Assembly: GCA_000507305.1 (NCBI GenBank)
Contig: DF239529.1
Location: 122,445-186,444 of the forward strand
Source of the DNA: Breviolum minutum Mf 1.05b.01
Lineage: Eukaryota; Sar; Dinophyceae; Suessiales; Symbiodiniaceae
DNA length: 64,000 bases
Reading direction: 5' to 3'
Shown: positions 46,801-57,748 of the stretch, piece by piece
Layout: each line of letters opens with the position of its first letter
Position numbering within the stretch: the first letter of the stretch is position 1
Made by a program: the position numbers and the translations under genes
Notes under the pieces: generated by a model
Databases searched by the model: none
The model's input: only the letters and a program-made list of their open reading frames with translations
Told to the model about the DNA's origin: nothing

Positions 46801-49259
46801 GGAAGATGAACCCATTTTGACTAATATTCAGATGGGTTGAAACCACCAACTAGATATAGAAAAACACTAACGCATTGCCGCAACCACATTGGCTAATTCT
46901 CTGATATACTTCTTGTAACAGGGGTAATGAATTTGTAGTTTTGATGAGGGCTCAATTTTGTGAATTATTGTGTGTTGAATACCTGCTTTTATTTGCATGT
47001 GATGAGTTGAAGTCCCTCTCTAACTAGAGTGATTTTGACACTGTTGGACATGTTCGAGATTGTTTGACTCCTCCCTTCAGTGGTTTATGAGAGTTTATGT
47101 GCCCTATGCTGTACCTGTCTTAACCTTAATTCTTTCTCTCTCTCTCTCTCTCTCCCTCTCTCGCTATCTTTGTAGTCTTAGGCTCCAAATGATTTATATA
47201 ACGCCTTTTTTTGTTTAACTCGTTGCTCATAAAAATGAATTTATTTCTCTCAGTATCCCATCCCCAAAACCTGCCCAACCCCCCCCCAAAAAAAAAGAAA
47301 TAATCCCCGTTTCAAAATCCTCACGACTTCTTTCCGAAAAAACATCTGCAGGAAAGGTGGCAAAAAGTTGACCACTAAATCACAGCCACGCTTACATGGT
47401 ATTGGCCGTGATGGGAACGTGGCGGCAGAGGCGAATGATTGCAATCCCAATGGGGTCATGAGTCGTCGTGGCCTCTTGGTCCGGGGTGGCGCTTCTTGGG
47501 TTGCAAAAGTCGGTAAAGTCGGTCACTTTCTGTTGAGGGGTTTTTCCCAGGGTTTCATGGCGGACTCCACCCCAAGAAACGCTTGGAAATGTGGCACATG
47601 TGTTTTTTAGAAAACGTGATAAGAAATTGATGAAAGGTGGTTTAAAAGTTTACCATGACCACTTCAGTTATATCTTCATTTACGGCCTGAGAATTTACCT
47701 TAGAAGACATGGAACAAAAAACATGTCATTTAGTGGTTCGCTGAACATCTCCCAAGCCACAAAACTTAAGGTCTTCGGTTCCTTGCCCTTTCCTGCACCG
47801 GAGCCCTTTACGGTGCGTGTGACCTCACCCATGTGTGAAGTCTTCTTCATCACTAGCGCCTTGATTAATGCCATGGTGATGTGAAATGATTATGAATGTT
47901 TGGAAATAGGATTATTGAAGACTCATTGAAGGGACATGTTTGAAGTCTTTGGGATGATTGTGACATATGATAAGTAGGGATACCCAGGGAATGCTACATA
48001 TTGGAGTCTGAGCAGTGTGCCCGTTGCATTGGTCAACGCGTGTCGATGTTGATGTGATCTTCATTTTCCTATGCCTGTGGCATTTGCATTGCTGGTACAC
48101 AACTGCAAGATAAACGGCTGGAACCTACAAATCACCCATGAAAAGAAAGGAAAATGATCTTCCTTTCACCTCCATGATTATGTAGCCGTTCATCTTCAGG
48201 GGTATATATGTCTCATATCAGTATAAATTCATTGTCAAAGGTGGTTTGTAATACAGATTTTTTCCTCATAATGTCACCCTGCCAAAAGGCTTGGCTAAAC
48301 AACCGTTTTCAAGAAAACGTCACAAAAAGTCACTACATGAATGAATTAGTTTTCCCAAGAATTTCCTTGGTGAACATTGAAGCATATAAATGCCTGTGGG
48401 TACCAAGGTGCTGATTATGCGAAGATTCCACGAAAATTGTTGGATGTGATGCAAGATTATGTTGCATCCTCCACCACTTGGCGATTAAGTTGTCACCAGC
48501 TACCTGGTGTTGTGTTTTTTTTTGGGGGGGTCTCAGGAAGATGGAAGCGGATTTTTTGTGTCAATTTGTAATTGAATGGCCTTATGGAACTGTCCTACCA
48601 TACTTTTTTTTGTTTAGACCACGTATGATACCAGAAGTGTATGATGGAAACTGAAAAACAAAGCCCTTGGAAAAGCAAGGCGAAGGCTTTTTGAAATCCT
48701 TATTTCGGAGTTCCATGTTAGATTTCCAGGTTTGTATGTATTATGTTTAACTGTATGTTCGCATATGCCGTTTTCATTAAGTTGAAAAGGGCAACTTGTG
48801 AGTGGTCCAAGTCCTGGTTCAATTGTTGGAAAACTCGCCTAGGTACAGATGCCTCAGATGCTTGTGTTAAGGGTTCATACATATTTACAGATTTAAGTTT
48901 GTTTTTGCGCATGCATTATGATACATATGTATATATATATGTGCACATGTAAAAACATTTTTGTGTTATGTATAACATACATGTCATGTATATATTATGT
49001 GTGTTTGAGATGTAGATCCAAAAAATCCATTTCAAATCATGCCTTTCAAGAAATTCCTCCAATAGCAGATGCAGCAGATTCAGAAACATCTCTTTGGTCT
49101 CGGGTCCTCCACCCTGCCGCAAGGAAAAGCACCCTTTTCCGCCGAGAGGGGCATCTGGGAAGACACAGCCACTTGGGAGAAATGGATGACAATGAAGAGT
49201 TAGATGAGCGTAACGAGCACGACGTGGTGGAACTCAAAGTTGATGTCAGTGACACTTGA
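37850..49259 (+). CDS. Tandem cyclic-nucleotide-binding-domain protein (two cNMP domains, no kinase)
   Basis: Exons: 37850-37884, 37979-38035, 38280-38321, 38954-39051, 39427-39492, 39804-39872, 40665-40775, 41568-41607, 42570-42639, 43391-43441, 44083-44122 (end uncertain), 44321-44389, 45338-45428, 45703-45737, 46521-46675 (or 46654), 47352-47490, 47771-47875, 48425-48506, 49051-49259 (stop TGA). Domain 1: AGTVLFKQGDPPGSCY, then ITGSVGVF, then the phosphate-binding cassette GELALMNDQPRLAS with the Glu and Arg that contact the nucleotide, then CLEDTEFFVIRRNDF. Domain 2: FPRGHTLLSQG, YRGAVEFRR, then GSLPFPAPEPFTVRV, which lacks that Glu/Arg pair. C-terminus acidic (EMDDNEELDERNEHD). Domain 1 should bind cAMP or cGMP; domain 2 probably not (inference). 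GA donors at 39052, 39873, 44390; GC donors at 42640, 45429, 47491. The start codon was not found; the first two exons are less sure. Confidence 0.82.
37885..37978 (+). mobile_element. Family-A introner forming an intron of the cNMP gene
   Basis: GTGGTGGTTTCAAATATTG to CGAAACCACCAACTAG, 94 nt with GT and AG at its ends. Exons 37850-37884 (1+11 codons+1) and 37979-38035 (2+18 codons+1) join in phase. Confidence 0.6.
39948..40052 (+). mobile_element. Family-C-like introner (GGCAATGGAAAA subtype)
   Basis: TACACTCTAGTAAACTAGTA then TGGCAATGGAAAA at the left; CCATTGCCATATCATGTTAG then TTTTACCGGA at the right. In the intron after exon 39804-39872. Confidence 0.6.
40470..40595 (+). mobile_element. 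Family-L-like element in the cNMP gene
   Basis: ATCAGCAACAGTCACCACCA and TTTGTGACTGTTGCTGCGGG are inverted to each other and match the right arm of the 35634 element (GTGGTGACTGTTGCTGGGAG). Ends about 70 bp before exon 40665-40775. Confidence 0.55.
41978..42081 (+). mobile_element. Family-C introner copy in the cNMP gene
   Basis: ATACACCCCCGAAGATTGAC to TGTTAATCTTCCGGGGTGTAT; inner TTTGGAAGATGCTTCTCCTC. Nested in intron 41608-42569. Confidence 0.7.
42664..42777 (+). mobile_element. Introner-like element, family M
   Basis: Arms GTCCCTAGGGGTCCAATCACCT and AGGTGATTGGATCCCTAGGG; only copy of its type in the window. It begins 25 bases after the GC donor of exon 42570-42639. Confidence 0.65.
42788..42912 (+). 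mobile_element. Family-C introner copy adjacent to the family-M element
   Basis: AATACACCCCCCGAAGTGG to GCTATGTTAAACTTCCAGGG; contains a second inner palindrome CAAATCCC..AGAGATTTG. Two unrelated introners thus stand 10 bp apart in one intron. Confidence 0.65.
46753..46853 (+). mobile_element. Family-A introner copy inside an intron of the cNMP gene
   Basis: CTGGGTGGTGCCAACTCAAC to GGGTTGAAACCACCAACTAG; shares the CACCTCGAAAATTGGGGAAG block with the copy at 2500-2605, so these two form a subfamily. Confidence 0.65.
47133..47162 (+). repeat. (CT)n tract
   Basis: TTCTCTCTCTCTCTCTCTCT with minor interruptions, in the intron before exon 47352-47490 of the cNMP gene. Confidence 0.8.
48098..48210 (+). 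mobile_element. Family-C2 introner copy
   Basis: ACTGCAAGATAAACGGCTGG to GTAGCCGTTCATCTTCAGGG, with the block AATCACCCATGAAAAGAAAGG also found at 56508 and 62897. In intron 47876-48424 of the cNMP gene. Confidence 0.7.
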
Positions 49260-49651
49260 AGGCACAGTTAGAGGTGCGTCGTGGTACTTTATTTCTTATT
49301 TTTTCCCCATTTTGACTTGAACTTGATTTATCATATACTTGGTGAGAAAATCATGGACAATTCGTAAAGTGTTGAAGGTTTTTTTAATTTAGGGCTTTCA
49401 CATGGAAGTATCTCAGCTCCAATGGTCTCGTAGGTGATCCGTACTGCTGAAAAACCCTGGTTGACTTCAAGTTTTCTATGTGGTTGACTTCATCATGATT
49501 CATCATAAAAGAAATATAAAGAAATCGTATCATATGGTAATTGATTTTGTAAAACCAACAAACACGAAACTGTGATACCAAAAAAATGGGAGCATCCACA
49601 TTCTCTTCAATCAAAATTTAAAAATATGTTGTTTCCTGCCTTGAAATTCAG

Positions 49652-51712
49652 ATCTTCAAAAACTGAAGATCTCCAAAACCCCCAATGGAAAACCATGGAA
49701 AACCCACGTTACGGAAACCTTAAAAAAACCTCAGGAGCTCCTCGAAGAATGCCGCGCAGAACGGAAGACTCAATTCGAACTCTTCCAACGGGAAGCCTTT
49801 CAAGGCACCTGATGTTGATGCGAAACAAAAGGCCTGAAGGCCTTGGTGAACGTTCACCGTGTTTGCGATTGGCCCTATAGATAAAACGTGAAACAAAAAC
49901 TCATGTTCCATGAAAGATGTGGTTTTTGGATTCCAAACTCTTAACAAGCACATGTGATTGTTTTTGACTTCTATGTTGATCTACATGCGATGCTTTTTGG
50001 CATTTTTTCAAGGTACTATGTTTATCTATTTAATTTGCCTTGTTCAGATCTAGGGCTACGGCTAAAGTGATGTTTATTTGATTTTTAATAGGCAGTGCAA
50101 ACCAACACATCAATACATGGCTCTGAAAATGCCAATGATCAACAATGATCAACATGATGTTGTTTTTGCCAAAACAGTGCGGTTTTGTTTGCTGGGCAAG
50201 AAGTCAGGGTCAAACATGGGGCGAGGCGATGATGCTTCAGTTTTGATCATTTCAAACGCGTTGAAACGCAAGTTCCTTTCCCCGGGTGGGTTGAAATCAC
50301 GGCATGCTGGAGTTGGAGCAGCTTGCAGGTTTGAAAAAAGTTGGCATTTTTGTTTGATTTCCATCCTGTGTTGGAAGTGAATGAATTCCTAGAGGGTTCA
50401 GGAAGTTCACTACATGGCCTGGGTTTGGAAGCTTAATATGTATATCTGCCCTTCGGAGCAAATTACGTCGTAGTATTGATGTTGATGGACAACACACCTT
50501 TGTATACCTATACCTTTGGAATCAATATACCCGGCAATTCACCGTGGTAATTTAGCCACAGTGTGTTTTTAAAGAATCGTCCATTGCTTATCTCAGCTTG
50601 TTGGTCCGATTTCACCACAACATGCCATGCCAATTCCTCTCACTCGATGATGGTCGACTCTTGAAATAGACATTGACCTCTGAGAAGGATTGGATTCTCC
50701 TTTTGAAAGGGAAAGTTTTGAATCAACAAAAACCAAGAGATTTCCGACTTTGAGCAAGAGAGAGTGTTTGGCAGTGTTTGGCGTTAGATGTTGAAAATGA
50801 ATCAAAAACACACATTTTTCAGAATCAAAGGATAAAGAAGAGGGAAAACAGTGACGCTGAAGCCATTGTATCTTTGGGTGCTTTTGGAAAGCCACAACTA
50901 TGATAGAAGAAATTTTGCACGATTTGGATTTTTTTTACATCCCAGGTGGTGCAAGATTTCTTTCATCAGCACTACGATTTACATTGGTTTGTATCCAGAA
51001 GTTATGCCACCTTTCAATTCGTCTATGCTTTATTAGGCATTCACAACTTTGTAAAGAAAACATCTTTAAGTTGTTTAATGGCACAAGTTCTCCAAGAGGA
51101 TTAGGAAAACGAGAGGTCACCCACCATGCCAAAGAATGGCCGACCGTCTCCCATGTGAGAATCCAATCCCCATTCCAAGCCATGCCCGAAATTTTTCGGG
51201 CACAACTCGATCCGAGATGCGAAAACTCTTTTGCGGTCGCTTCTTTGTATATAGTGTTGAAAAACAACTAAGACGAATGAGATATATATATATATATATG
51301 TATGTGATAATCATAATGTCATCGTCTGAATCGCCAAGACATCGATTTCGGAATCGGAAAATCGGAGCAGAAGAATTGCTGGACAGTGGGCTTGTTTGAC
51401 GTCCACCATGAATCGGAAGCGCGGTAAAAATCCTGCTGGGAAACGGAGGTGTGACCTGAAGTTGATGTGGATTGGAAGATCATTGCGAAGAGTAAAAGAT
51501 GAAAATCACCGTTATATACTGAATTTTAGTACGACCAATCATCAACATTTGACTCATTTTCATCATCATAGCATCATCATGATCATTATCATGTTCATCA
51601 TCATCGTCTTCAGTTTCATCACCATAAGCTGCATCAGCATCATCATGTTCAGTATCACTACTGTATCATCAGCAGCAGCATTATGTTCATCGTCACCAGT
51701 GTCTTCACTTTT

Positions 51713-51759
<47 letters not shown>

Positions 51760-51898
51760 CATCCTCATCCTCATCCTCATCCTCATCCTCATCCTCATCC
51801 TCATCCTCATCCTCATCCTCATCCTCATCCTCCTCCTCATCATCATCATGATCATCATCATCATCTTCTTATTCACCATCATCATTATCATCATCATT

Positions 51899-51931
<33 letters not shown>

Positions 51932-53053
51932 GTTGTTTTCTTCTTCATCATTGTTATTCAATTGCCTTGCGCATCTCTGATTCAGCGTCCAGAATTGTCC
52001 GGGGTACTCTGTGGTACACCTGAAAACACCCATCGCATTGGGATCTCGTTTCCAGACACACGTGTCTGTAGCCTCCTGCCGAGCAAAGCTCTGATTGGAG
52101 TGCATAGAGTGTGATGTTTGGGGTGTCAAAAATGGAAAAATTTTTCAGGCAGCGAAAAATCTAGACTGTGGATTTAGGTTGGATACAGTTTTGCCTGGAT
52201 GGAGGGGATGTAATTGAAATTGATGGGATTTGAGAATGATGAATATTGAAACTATTGACTACAACCATGCTAACGCTTTGAATAGCTAATGGAGACGGAA
52301 AAATCGTGACACGAGATGGGATGAACGTCCAAGTACTTTGATTTGAACCGATAAGAAAGGCTAACGTTTCATATATGTTGAGAAGTTGAAACAAACCAAA
52401 AGTTGGAGGTAATCATGTAATCAACTCTTTTCATTTTGGAGGGACTTCGAGCCACAGCAAACACCGCCGGTCCTGAGATTTTTGTCAAAGATGACTTTTA
52501 ATTGCAGGATTTTTCAGAGGTTGGTACAGTTTTAAAATTCACCCATTCCGATGAGAATGAATTGATTACAAAAAGAAAATGAAAACGATGTCATGGTCAA
52601 ATTGATTGCTACCAACTAGAAGCCTTCAGAAAAAAGGCTAAGCTGAAAAGGATATGAGATGTTTAGAGTTGTTTTTCCTGAAGTGTTTTTTTCCAGTGTT
52701 TCAGCAAGGTAAAGAAGCTTTTAGCCATGCAACGTCAAGTTGGTTCTTGATTCTGGGAGGCTGATAGGATAGGCCAGGGGTGCCTGAAACGACAGGAGCT
52801 GCCAAAGATTGCAGCATCCATTGGCAACAAGCAGCCAACAGAAACTGGGTGGAAAGATGTGCAAAAGTTAGTACACCAGTGGATGTACGCTGAGGATGAT
52901 GATGATGATGATGACGTTGAAGAAGTTGAAGAAGAAGAAAAGCTGGCCATTAAACAAAAGTCATCAAACGGAGAACTGGTTCGCTGCAGAAATGATTTTG
53001 TTGTTTGGAGTGCAGACTTTGTTGCAGATTCCAACAAGAGAAACCTTGTGTAG
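49652..53053 (+). CDS. Unidentified gene D, seven in-phase exons
   Basis: Exons: 49652-49804 (ETLKKPQELLEECRAERKTQ; GC donor), 50178-50328 (GRGDDASVLIISNALKRKFL), 50852-50886 (DAEAIVSLGAF; GA donor), 51105-51154 (REVTHHAKEWPTVSH; GTGAG donor), 51371-51423 (NCWTVGLFDVHHESEA), 51986-52092 (YSVVHLKTPIALGSRFQTHV), 52815-53053 (VQKLVHQWMYAEDDD followed by an Asp/Glu run, then NDFVVWSADFVADSNKRNLV, stop TAG). All junctions keep phase. The intron 51424-51985 holds a long (CAT)n microsatellite. The first exon found starts in mid-codon, so the N-terminus lies in 49260-49651, directly after the stop of the cNMP gene. The acidic run suggests a nuclear or chaperone-like interaction segment (weak inference). 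No family is recognised. Confidence 0.68.
50930..50978 (+). mobile_element. Family-E introner, right half, in gene D
   Basis: TTTACATCCCAGGTGGTGCA to TTCTTTCATCAGCAC; matches the right half of the 9435 copy. In intron 50887-51104. Confidence 0.45.
51540..51955 (+). repeat. (CAT)n/(CCTCAT)n microsatellite cluster in an intron of gene D
   Basis: CATCAT-type repeats grow denser from 51540, become uninterrupted (CAT)n at 51715-51756, then (CCTCAT)n over about 75 bp, then mixed CAT units to 51930. It sits in intron 51424-51985. Long Ser, Met, Asp or Ile readings across it are artefacts of the repeat. Confidence 0.85.
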
Positions 53054-53697
53054 AGACAATATATTTGCCATGTCAAGTTGTTACATGATTTGTTACATTC
53101 AGTTTCATTTTGAACCTGTAGTTCCATCAGGTTGTAATAGAATTAGTAGGTTCTTATCTACTTCATGTTGTTTGCACACACACACTCAGCAGCTTAGCAC
53201 AGATCTTCTTCTTTTTCTTGGACCGAGGAATTACTTTGTCGAGATGCCATGGGAACTCAGGCACGATTGGTTTCGAACCGACTGACCACAGTTAGATCCA
53301 ACGTCCAATCCATTTGCCAGAAGCATTATATATCTCCAAGAAAATCCTGACAAATTCGAAGTCGAACTCGTTGCCTTTTCTTTGTCCCCTGGTGTGACAT
53401 TAAACGGTGACATTCTTGGGATAACCTGAAATAAACTGAGCTTGTGGCACTTACCGGGTTCGACACTTAGATTCAGGTTCTGATGTTTTTTTCGATGTTT
53501 TGAAAGTCGTCCATTTTTGACTGCAAAGCAAATTCACTAGCATGTTTATTCTGATGATGTTTCATTGTGAAAAGACTGCCATGTTTGATTCCGATATTGA
53601 ACATCACCACTGGAAGGTGGTTGAAAGATATGGTTTAAAAAGCATGGGATGCGATTTTGGCAAAATGATGATACTCCCCAATATCGTTCCGATCCGT

Positions 53698-53866
53698 TTT
53701 ACACATCATGAAACGACGCAGGTCGCAGAAGCTTCAATTGGTCATGTGGTCCATCGACCACGACGCTCTTGTCCTGGGAAAGATGTGCCCAGTTCAACTG
53801 CAGTTGGAGCTAAGGGGAAAGCTATGGGAAGCTTGAAACCAATGGAACTTCACCTTGAAAGGATGT
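53698..53866 (+). CDS. Exon candidate between genes D and G
   Basis: Two forward frames are open and protein-like: one reads VAEASIGHVVHRPRRSCPGK, and the other starts at ATG 53708 and reads MKRRRSQKLQLVMWSIDHDA. The AG before 53721 (GACGCAG) is a plausible acceptor for the first. This may be the 5' part of gene G. Confidence 0.3.
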
Positions 53867-54674
53867 GAAAGTAATTGAAGTTGGAAATGTGTTTTTTTGC
53901 AGAAATCCCTATGAAAGCCTGATTTTTCGGATGAGTGGGAAGAAATTTGGGATGGGAATTTGATGAAGAAAAAATCAAGAAAGAAGATGGAAAGTATCAT
54001 GTTGTTTGCAAAAAGCACTGCCACACGCTCAACATTCTGCCCTTCAGTAGTAGACATGGGATTGAACCCCCCCGTGCCCAGACGTCTTCATCATTTTTGG
54101 TAGATCCGTTGTGAGTCAGTTCTCCCCAACGCTGCCTACATACCGTAGTTAAAGCCCATAGTGATGTTGTTAGCACTTGATCCCAGCGTGAATATGTTTC
54201 CATAAATCCATGCATTTATATGTTTTATTTATTTACGTATATATATATATGTGTGTGTACATATATATATATATTTATATACACCACTGCGTGTACACAA
54301 CATTTACGTATTTTACGGGGTTACATACAAGGAGCAGGCACGAAACATCTACTTTGTATAGACGGATAGATGGGATTCTGTTTTGCCTCTCGCTTCTATC
54401 TTGCCATTGCCTGGCCTGAACATTAATGTAGATATACGCAGTTGCAACAAAAAACACACACGCTTTTACCAGTGGAAAGTGAAGGTGAAGGTTTAGTTCG
54501 TGATCTATTAATTAAAAATCAATCATAATCCTTGTAATAAACTGACATCCTGGGGGGGGTGAGGTAGTAAATCCAATATATATATATATGTAAATGCTAT
54601 GCTATACAACCCATGTTTTTTTGGTGTGAGCGCCTCGAGGAGCGCCACGCTCTGGTATTTTTTCTGAGTACACA

Positions 54675-54885
54675 TGGGGTGGGGTGGGGTGGGGCTGTGT
54701 TCACGTTCCTTCAACTTGCACACGCTGGTGATGCACACGCCATGAGTGCTACGGTACTCATGGGTTGGTATGGGGCGGGGCTGTGTTCATGTTCCTTCAA
54801 CTTGCACACGCCATGAATGCTACGGTGCTCATTGTGTGGTGTGGGGTGGGGCTGTGTTCATGTTCCTTCAACTTGCACACGCGGG
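54675..54885 (+). repeat. Tandem repeat, three copies of 71-86 bp
   Basis: GGGGCTGTGTTCATGTTCCT then TCAACTTGCACACGC recurs at 54691, 54777 and 54848. The spacing difference (86 versus 71) comes from a short extra block (GGTGATGCACACGC) in the first unit. It is preceded by (GGGGT)n. Upstream of gene G. Confidence 0.75.
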
Positions 54886-55129
54886 GCATGGGGGTGATGT
54901 TAACATTCAACTGAAGTCGCACACCTACGCGATGCTACGCTCAACTCCTACACTTACATAAGCCATGCCACGTTGGCGTGGAGCGGTTTTGAGACATGCC
55001 ACTGGGAGGTTTCGGGAGATTGTTAACAGTTAACATGATTGGGTGCCTCGGCAAGTTGTGCAAACAGAACCGACCAGAAAGGTAGAAAAAAAGAAAAAAA
55101 AGGCGCTTGTGGACCACAGATGCAAATAG

Positions 55130-57208
55130 ACTGCAAATAACAGTGAATTTGAAGAAAATGCGCCATTTGAGGCGCGCGTTTCAGCGTTTTTGCGCCAGTG
55201 CACATCCAAGCTACAAGTGCTATATGCTAGAAAACCGTGCGTTTTCCACAATTCGTCCAAAACTCCTGATGATGCCGATATTGCAAATTGCAAACATTAC
55301 AGCGCTCCTGCGGGCGCTCTGACCATGTTTTTGAGTTGGGTCTATTGCTCCGAGTTTGGTTTTGAAGCATCTTAGGTGCCATTGCTGCAGAAGTTGCTTC
55401 AACGCGTACGTTGCAGTGATCAGGAAGGCGCTGGTGTTCCACTCTTTCCACCAGACGTGGTGCCTGCAGCAGAGTTGGTGCGTATGGCGGAGGACACGGA
55501 TGTTTCACAAAACCTGGAAGACAAGGTTTGGTTCCTAAGCTATGAGAGACTTGGAAGCTAGGGATTATGTACATGTTACATGATGTGTACATTGACCACC
55601 ATTTTTTGGATACTGCAACTTAGGGAATTCTCACTTGTTCGTTGTTTCTTTTAAATGAGTATGAGGAAATCTCTTTGGGGGCCATAGGTGATTTGATTTC
55701 AGGCTTGATAGATGCAGATTGGTGCCGCGCAGAGAATTGATCAAAGTTCCACATCTCCTGGATATGTTTCATGTGATGTGGGCATGGTAATGATACCATA
55801 TAAGACTAAGATCATCAGATGGACTGCTTAGACTGCAAGTGTGAGATAGCTTGTGGGTTTGATCTACGTAAGTTTGGAATCTATTCGGACATGATGCCTT
55901 TCCAACATGTTCATGTCTTTACATGTCCGGTTTTTTTATACATGGACACCAACAAAAGCCCCAAAAAAAACCGTTGAGACGCCGGAAAAAAACACACATA
56001 TATTTCAAGTCCCATGAATTTTAAGGCTACGCACTCCATGTAATGCCCTGGAACTATTACGAGATAGACCCCCTTCAATCATTATAAATGGAGTCAATAA
56101 CCCCTATAGATGGCCTAAAAAAGATTGATAAGATTGGGTTTCACTATATTTTGTTTCACTCCTATACGTGGATTCTTTTTGTTTGTTTTTTTTTTTGGGG
56201 GGGGGGCGGCAGGACTTGGCACATTTGGAACTTTATGACGATGATGCCTTGAATTCCTTGGGACGAGAAATTCTGCGAAGGAGGTTCGTGTTGGTTGTCA
56301 GGTTGACAGGTAGCCGGGGTTTTGCACCACAAAATGTGGTCGTATTTTGATTTTGAGGATGATGTAGATATGATAAATGTTGATATATATATATATTTAT
56401 GTTTTTGTTGTTAATTGTTTATTCTCTGTTTCGAAGCTTCGAAGGTTGTTTGACACAAACAACCTTGTGACAGACCGAGTAACACCCCTGGAATCATAAA
56501 ACAAACCACCCATGAAAAGAAGGGAACATGATCTGAACCAAACCTCCAGGGAATTATGTTCCAGCCGTTCATTTTTGAGGGGCCTACCCTACTCAGTCGC
56601 ATCATGTTTGTTGAAGTTCGTCAGGCCCGAGTTGAAACCAGAGGAGTTGCAATTAGCCAAAGGAGCTTTTGCCATGATGAAACTCAATTTGCCCGAGGTG
56701 TGTCTCAGCTGCCTATATTTTGAAGATGGCTCTAAAATTGTCTCCCTCACGAAAAGGAATGTTGTAAATGTAATGGCTACCTGTTGTATGCCTTTTTTAT
56801 GTGTTGGATGTTGCTGGTACGGTTGATGGTGGACGTTGATCTGAAGAATCCCTCAACGGTGAAAGTTGGAAAATGAATCCAAAAACCCCTGAAAATTAAC
56901 ATGACTGGCTGGAAAATTCTGATGTTCAATAGGAAATACATCTTCACTCATTCATGGTGGATTTTCCACTGTCATTTTTTTTGTTTTCGTTTCGTTTCGG
57001 CTTTTTTCCGGTGTGTCAGTAGTAGGTCTCCTTCAGCCACCATCCCTTACCACCTCCAAGGTGGTCCGCCGTGGGTGTGAAGCTCAAGAAGCGTGGTGCA
57101 GATGTCTTAACGCAACAAGCCTTTGTTCCAATGGAAGAAAAGCTGGCACCTGGGAAGATGCTTGGGTGCTTGTTGAGTCGTGGAGCCATGCGAGTATCGG
57201 ATGAATGA
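55130..57208 (+). CDS. Unidentified gene G, five in-phase exons
   Basis: Exons: 55130-55315 or 55339 (EARVSAFLRQCTSKLQVLYA), 55376-55525 (PLFPPDVVPAAELVRMAEDT), 56213-56287 (DLAHLELYDDDALNSLGREI), 56617-56697 (FVRPELKPEELQLAKGAFAM), 57026-57208 (VGVKLKKRGADVLTQQAFVP, stop TGA 57206-57208). Every junction after the first is phase 0. The first junction is unusual: the upstream frame runs on to a TAG that is itself the acceptor of the next exon, so the intron is either 36 nt with a GT donor or about 60 nt with a GC donor. The start is not located; candidates lie at 53.7 kb. The protein is helical and mixed-charge. No family is recognised. Confidence 0.66.
56480..56590 (+). mobile_element. Family-C2 introner copy in gene G
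   Basis: AACACCCCTGGAATCATAAA to GTTCCAGCCGTTCATTTTTG then AGGGGC. It lies in intron 56288-56616, ending 26 bp before exon 56617-56697. Confidence 0.65.
56877..56985 (+). mobile_element. Family-C-like introner copy in gene G
   Basis: ATCCAAAAACCCCTGAAAAT then TAACATGACTGGCTGGAAAA at the left; right end TTTTCCACTGTCATTTTTTT is diverged. In the last intron of gene G, ending about 40 bp before exon 57026. Confidence 0.45.
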
Positions 57209-57618
57209 TGAACACTTTTTTTAGATTCGTTAGGTAGCTAGTTTTTTTTGGGGGGGGAGGCTAATTTTCAACAAAAATAGGTGGAGTTGATGCATGAAGT
57301 GGTTTAAGTTGAAGGTGTCTTTTGTTTGTGTGTTTTTGGCAGTTTAAGTTAGGAGAGGTGTATTTGTGAACCATTTGTTTATTTTTGAAATGCAGTCTTG
57401 GTACAATACATACATATGACCAACAAGGAAATCATCGCAACAACAATGTTTATCTCATGATACAATCATTCTTTTGGCATGCCGGGATTCCAAGAAGTTC
57501 CACTTTTGGTGCAGGAACAAAGTAGCAAAGACATATTACCAATGGTGCATCAAGTGATAGACTTATAGAGAGCCAGAGTGTTTGAAAAACATCACACATT
57601 TCAATGCTGCCCATTCCA

Positions 57619-57712
57619 ATCTAGGTTGTGGTTCAATTATTTTTGATGTTCCCATTTGGGGGAAGGTTTCCAATTTGACTGATATTTTTCAGGTGGGTCG
57701 CAACCAGCAATA
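57619..57712 (+). mobile_element. Family-A introner copy upstream of gene H
   Basis: ATCTAGGTTGTGGTTCAATT to GGTGGGTCGCAACCAGCAAT with core TTTGGGGGAAGGTTTCCAAT. Ends diverged but recognisable. Confidence 0.55.
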
Positions 57713-57748
57713 ATTTTTCCACTTTTCCCTTTTCACTTAACTCTAGAG

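Noticed and set aside
50149..50364. Minus-strand ORF (ACRDFNPPGERNLRFNAFEM)
   Set aside because: The + exon 50178-50328 has clean acceptor and donor and is in phase with gene D.
51658..52114. ORFs rich in Ser, Met, Ile or Asp over the CAT repeat
   Set aside because: Microsatellite read in different frames. It lies in an intron of gene D.
52735..53127. Minus-strand ORF with long Ser/Thr runs
   Set aside because: It is the complement of the Asp/Glu-rich last exon of gene D, which is in phase with six other exons.
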